This document shows positions 5,157 to 7,943 of a DNA stretch of 7,943 nucleotides, piece after piece. Position numbers and translations under genes: made by a program. A model generated the notes under the pieces. The model searched no databases. It had not been told where the DNA came from and worked only from the letters and a program-made list of their open reading frames with translations. This DNA is from CAZBZG01 sp964496245 (GTDB lineage Bacteria > Planctomycetota > SZUA-567), in contig CAZBZG010000223.1 of the NCBI GenBank assembly GCA_964496245.1, positions 1-7,943 on the forward strand. The letters are read 5' to 3'. Within the stretch, counting starts at the first letter, position 1. Each line of letters begins with the position of its first letter.

Positions 5157-7760
5157 CTACCCCTTGACCGCCACGTTCACCAGCCGCCCCGGCACCACGA
5201 TCACCTTGGCGATCTCCTTGCCCTCAGTATACGTCTTCACGGTCTCGTCGGCCAGGGCCAGGTTTTCGAGCTCCTCCTGGGAGGCGTCCGCCTTGACCTG
5301 GAGACGGCTGCGCACCTTGCCGTTCACCTGCACCGGAATCTCGACCGTCTCCTCCTTGGCGATCTCCGGATCGGCCTCGGGCCAGCCCGCGGCAAACACG
5401 CTCTCGCCGTGGCCCAGCCGCTCCCAGCACTCCTCGGCAAAATGAGGCACGATGGGCGAGAGGATGCGGACCACGGTCTCGAGCACTTCGCGGAGCACCA
5501 CGGGGTTGATGGGCTTCTTGAACCCGCGCACCGTGTTCAGCAGCTCGTTGCACCGCGCGACGGCCGTGTTGAACTGGAAGCCCCCCTCGATGGCCTCGGT
5601 CACCTTCTGGATGCACTGGTGCATCTTGCGCCGCAGGTCGCGGTTCTTCTTGTTGAGCTGCGTGGGAAGCTCGGTGCCGGGCGGGGCCGCCTTGTCCAGG
5701 TTGTCGTGCACGAGCGTCCAGATGCGGTTGAGCGTGCGCCATGCGCCCTGGATGCCTTCCTCGCTCCAGATCTGCATGCGGTCGGGCGGCGCGTCGGAGA
5801 GCATGTAGAGCCGGACCGTGTCCGCACCATACGTGTTCATCATCTGGTCGGGGTCCACGATGTTGAGCTTGGACTTGCTGATCTTGGTCATCTCGGACTT
5901 CACCGCAGAGCCGCACGTGGCGCAGGCCCCGCCTTCCAGGGCGTCGCCCTTCTTGGTGCCGCCCTGGACCTGGTCTTCGGGGATCCACTTGCACCGGGCG
6001 CAGTAATAGGCGGTCTTGCAGACCATGCCCTGGCAGAAGAGGCGCGCGAACGGCTCGTCGAAATCGACCAGCCCCAGGTCGTGGAGCACCATGGTGAAGA
6101 ACCGCGCATAGATGAGGTGCATGGTGGCGTGCTCGATGCCGCCGATGTACTGGTCGACCGGCATCCAGTGCCGGACCTTTTCGGGCGCGAACGCAGCCCG
6201 GTCGTTCTGCGCGTCGCAGTAGCGCAGGAAGTACCAGGACGAGTCCACGAAGGTGTCCATGGTGTCGGTCTCGCGCCGCGCAGCCCGGCCGCACTTGGGG
6301 CATATGCAGCGCACGAACGAGTCGCTACGGGCGAGCGGATTGCCCGCGCCCGCCTCGAAGACCACGTCGGTGGGAAGCGCCACGGGCAGATCGTCTTCTG
6401 GCACGGGCACAATGCCGCAGGCGTCGCAGGTGACCATGGGGATGGGCGCGCCCCAGTAGCGCTGGCGAGAAATCAGCCAGTCGCGCAGGCGGTAGTTGAC
6501 CGTGCCTTCGCCCAGTCCCTGCTCCTCGAGCCACGCGATGATGTCGGCCATGGCTTCGTCGTTCCTGCGGCCGTCGAACGGGCCGGAGTCCTTCATCACG
6601 CCGGGGTCCACGTACGCCGTATCCATGGTGGCCGGGTCGAGGGTCTGGCCGTCCGGCTCGATGACTACGCGGATGGCGAGGTCGTAGGCGCGCGCGAATT
6701 CGAAGTCGCGCTGGTCGTGCGCGGGCACGGCCATGACCGCGCCCGTGCCGTAGCTCATGAGCGCGAAGTTCGCCACCCACAGGGGCACGGCCTCGCCGTT
6801 CACGGGGTTGACCACGTGGAAGCCCGTGAACACGCCGACTTTCTCGCGGTCGGCCTGCTCGCGCTCGGCCGTGCCGGCGGCGCGCATCTCGCGCACCGCC
6901 CCCAGGATCTCGTCTTCGCGCTCCGTGCCTTTGACCAGCTGTTCCACGAGCGGGTGCTCGGGCGCCAGGCTCATGAAGGTCACGCCCCACAACGTGTCGG
7001 GCCGCGTGGTAAAGATGGGCAAGGGTTCGCCCGTCTCCTGGACGGTGAAGTCTACGCGCGCGCCGCGGCTCTTGCCGATCCACTCGGCCTGCATGGCGAG
7101 CACGGCATCCGGCCACTTGCCCCGCAGCTCCTCGTGGTTGGCGAGCAGCCGCTCGGCGTATCGGCTCATGGCCAAAAACCACTGGCTCATGTCCTTCTGC
7201 GCGACCTGGGAGCCGCAGCGCTCGCACGCGCCGCTCAGCACCTGTTCGTTGGCGAGCACGGTCTGGCAGGAGTCGCACCAGTTCACGGGCGCGGTCTTCT
7301 TGACGGCCAGGCCCTGTTCGTAGAACTTGAGAAACAGCCACTGCGTCCATTTGTAGTAGTCGGGCCGGGACGTGGCGACCTCCCGCCGCCAGTCGTAGCC
7401 CCAGCCCGCGCGGTGCATCTGCTCGGTCATGCGCGCGATGTTGGCTTCGGTGAACGCGTGGGGGTGTTCGCCCGTGCGGATGGCCGCGTTCTCCGCCGGC
7501 AGGCCGAAGGAATCCCAGCCCATGGGCGAGAGCACGTTGAAGCCGCGGAGAATCTTGTAACGCACCACCACGTCGCCGATGGTGTAGTTGATGACGTGGC
7601 CCATGTGGAGCACCCCGCTGGGGTAGGGGTACATGGTGAGCACGTAGTACTTGGGCTTGTCGCTCGCTTCGTCCGCCCGGAACAGACCGGCTTCGTCCCA
7701 GCGGGCCTGCCACTTGCGCTCGATGGCGGCAAAGTCGTAGTCCGTGCGCGCGTCCGGCAT
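5157..7760 (-). CDS. leuS: Leucyl-tRNA synthetase
   Basis: This class I aminoacyl-tRNA synthetase charges tRNA-Leu with leucine in the cytoplasm and hydrolyses mischarged tRNA. At 867 residues it has the normal bacterial length (E. coli about 860). It shows the HIGH-type motif HMGH (52-55), a first zinc site C162/C165/C179/C182, and a CP1 editing domain with TTRPDTLWG (251-259), the GTG segment (338-340) and HDQRD (348-352). A second set of cysteines is at C445/C448/C487/C490, followed by DTFVDSSWYFLRY (502-514). A third cysteine set, C587/C590/C613/C616, sits in an insertion just before the KMSKS motif, which here reads KISKS (626-630). The C-terminal tRNA-binding domain carries VNGKVR (812-817). 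The start is supported by GAGGAG seven bases upstream of the ATG. It is the first gene of an apparent two-gene unit with the membrane protein. All editing and synthetic motifs look intact. Confidence 0.98.
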   Translation of the reverse strand: MPDARTDYDFAAIERKWQARWDEAGLFRADEASDKPKYYVLTMYPYPSGVLHMGHVINYTIGDVVVRYKILRGFNVLSPMGWDSFGLPAENAAIRTGEHPHAFTEANIARMTEQMHRAGWGYDWRREVATSRPDYYKWTQWLFLKFYEQGLAVKKTAPVNWCDSCQTVLANEQVLSGACERCGSQVAQKDMSQWFLAMSRYAERLLANHEELRGKWPDAVLAMQAEWIGKSRGARVDFTVQETGEPLPIFTTRPDTLWGVTFMSLAPEHPLVEQLVKGTEREDEILGAVREMRAAGTAEREQADREKVGVFTGFHVVNPVNGEAVPLWVANFALMSYGTGAVMAVPAHDQRDFEFARAYDLAIRVVIEPDGQTLDPATMDTAYVDPGVMKDSGPFDGRRNDEAMADIIAWLEEQGLGEGTVNYRLRDWLISRQRYWGAPIPMVTCDACGIVPVPEDDLPVALPTDVVFEAGAGNPLARSDSFVRCICPKCGRAARRETDTMDTFVDSSWYFLRYCDAQNDRAAFAPEKVRHWMPVDQYIGGIEHATMHLIYARFFTMVLHDLGLVDFDEPFARLFCQGMVCKTAYYCARCKWIPEDQVQGGTKKGDALEGGACATCGSAVKSEMTKISKSKLNIVDPDQMMNTYGADTVRLYMLSDAPPDRMQIWSEEGIQGAWRTLNRIWTLVHDNLDKAAPPGTELPTQLNKKNRDLRRKMHQCIQKVTEAIEGGFQFNTAVARCNELLNTVRGFKKPINPVVLREVLETVVRILSPIVPHFAEECWERLGHGESVFAAGWPEADPEIAKEETVEIPVQVNGKVRSRLQVKADASQEELENLALADETVKTYTEGKEIAKVIVVPGRLVNVAVKG

Positions 7761-7767
7761 GGTCTGG

Positions 7768-7773
7768 CTCCTC
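7768..7773 (-). promoter_or_regulatory. Shine-Dalgarno of leuS
   Basis: On the minus strand GAGGAG lies seven bases upstream of the ATG at 7760. This selects the start that gives MPDARTDYDF, a normal LeuRS N-terminus. Confidence 0.75.
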
Positions 7774-7817
7774 GCGTGCGTTCGCGGCCCAGCTGCAGCG
7801 GGCCCTGGTTCGCGCCC

Positions 7818-7846
7818 ATCCTAGCCGGAAGCCTCCCCGGGCGCAA
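7818..7846 (-). promoter_or_regulatory. Possible promoter of leuS
   Basis: On the minus strand TTGCGC (7846-7841) and TAGGAT (7823-7818) are separated by 17 bases. The -10 matches four of six consensus bases and the -35 only three, so this is a modest candidate. It would give a leader of about 50 nt, too short for a T-box riboswitch or an attenuator. Confidence 0.3.
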
Positions 7847-7902
7847 GCGGGAGAATCGGGCCTGGTTCAGATTGGGATAACACGCGCTGGGCGCGGTTTG
7901 TA

Positions 7903-7924
7903 GCACAGGCACTCTTGCCTGTGC
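7903..7924. repeat. Short perfect palindrome near the right edge
   Basis: GCACAGGCA (7903-7911) is perfectly complementary to 7916-7924 around a CTCT loop, giving a 9-bp stem. It lies upstream of leuS in non-coding sequence and is followed by AACG rather than a T-run. It could be the end of a neighbouring repeat or a dispersed palindrome. It differs in sequence from the hairpins at 1255-1314. Confidence 0.6.
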
Positions 7925-7943
7925 AACGCCGGACGTGCTCCGC

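Noticed and set aside
2028..7880. A 1950-codon open frame on the plus strand
   Set aside because: It runs across the 3' half of the fusion gene and then antisense through the membrane protein gene and leuS. It is low-complexity in Arg, Ala, Gly, His and Pro with no recognisable domain. Long empty frames like this are expected in GC-rich DNA opposite or beside real genes.
7761..7943. T-box riboswitch or leucine attenuator upstream of leuS
   Set aside because: The visible leader has no T-box consensus, no run of leucine codons with a terminator hairpin, and too little room after the candidate promoter.

Overview
This window is GC-rich (about two-thirds G+C by eye) with densely packed bacterial genes. 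It holds four protein-coding genes, one cut by the left edge. A PilT-type retraction ATPase, a bacterial LeuRS with paired-cysteine zinc sites and short intergenic palindromes would suit a deep-branching Gram-negative lineage such as Planctomycetota, Hydrogenedentota or a relative. That placement is an impression only. There are no phage, transposon, CRISPR or RNA genes.

Left region (1-3651): two type IV pilus retraction ATPase genes point away from each other. On the minus strand is an almost complete canonical pilT (1-1070). On the plus strand is a 721-residue fusion (1486-3651) made of an MJ0042-like zinc ribbon, a Ser/Thr-kinase-like domain and a full-length PilT/PilU-type ATPase. The kinase-like domain has lost the HRD aspartate, the DFG aspartate, the αC glutamate and the last glycine of the glycine loop, so it reads as a pseudokinase. 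The motor domain keeps Walker A, Asp box, Walker B and His box. The 415-bp gap between the two genes carries a good outward-facing sigma70-type promoter for each. Between these promoters lie two copies of a strong hairpin repeat.

Right region (3652-7943): a two-gene minus-strand unit is made of leuS (5157-7760), encoding a complete leucyl-tRNA synthetase, followed 3 nt after its stop by a gene for an unrecognised multi-pass membrane protein with a signal peptide (3795-5153). This unit converges on the fusion gene. The 143-bp gap between the convergent 3' ends contains opposed arrays of a degenerate hexamer, which form a 15-bp perfect inverted repeat. The leuS leader reaches the right edge, where another short palindrome lies.

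Taken together, the left half probably serves pilus retraction or surface motility, with the fusion suggesting a second motor that has an attached sensory or scaffold module. The right half is a housekeeping translation gene coupled to an unknown envelope protein. The pseudokinase-motor fusion is the most unusual item.
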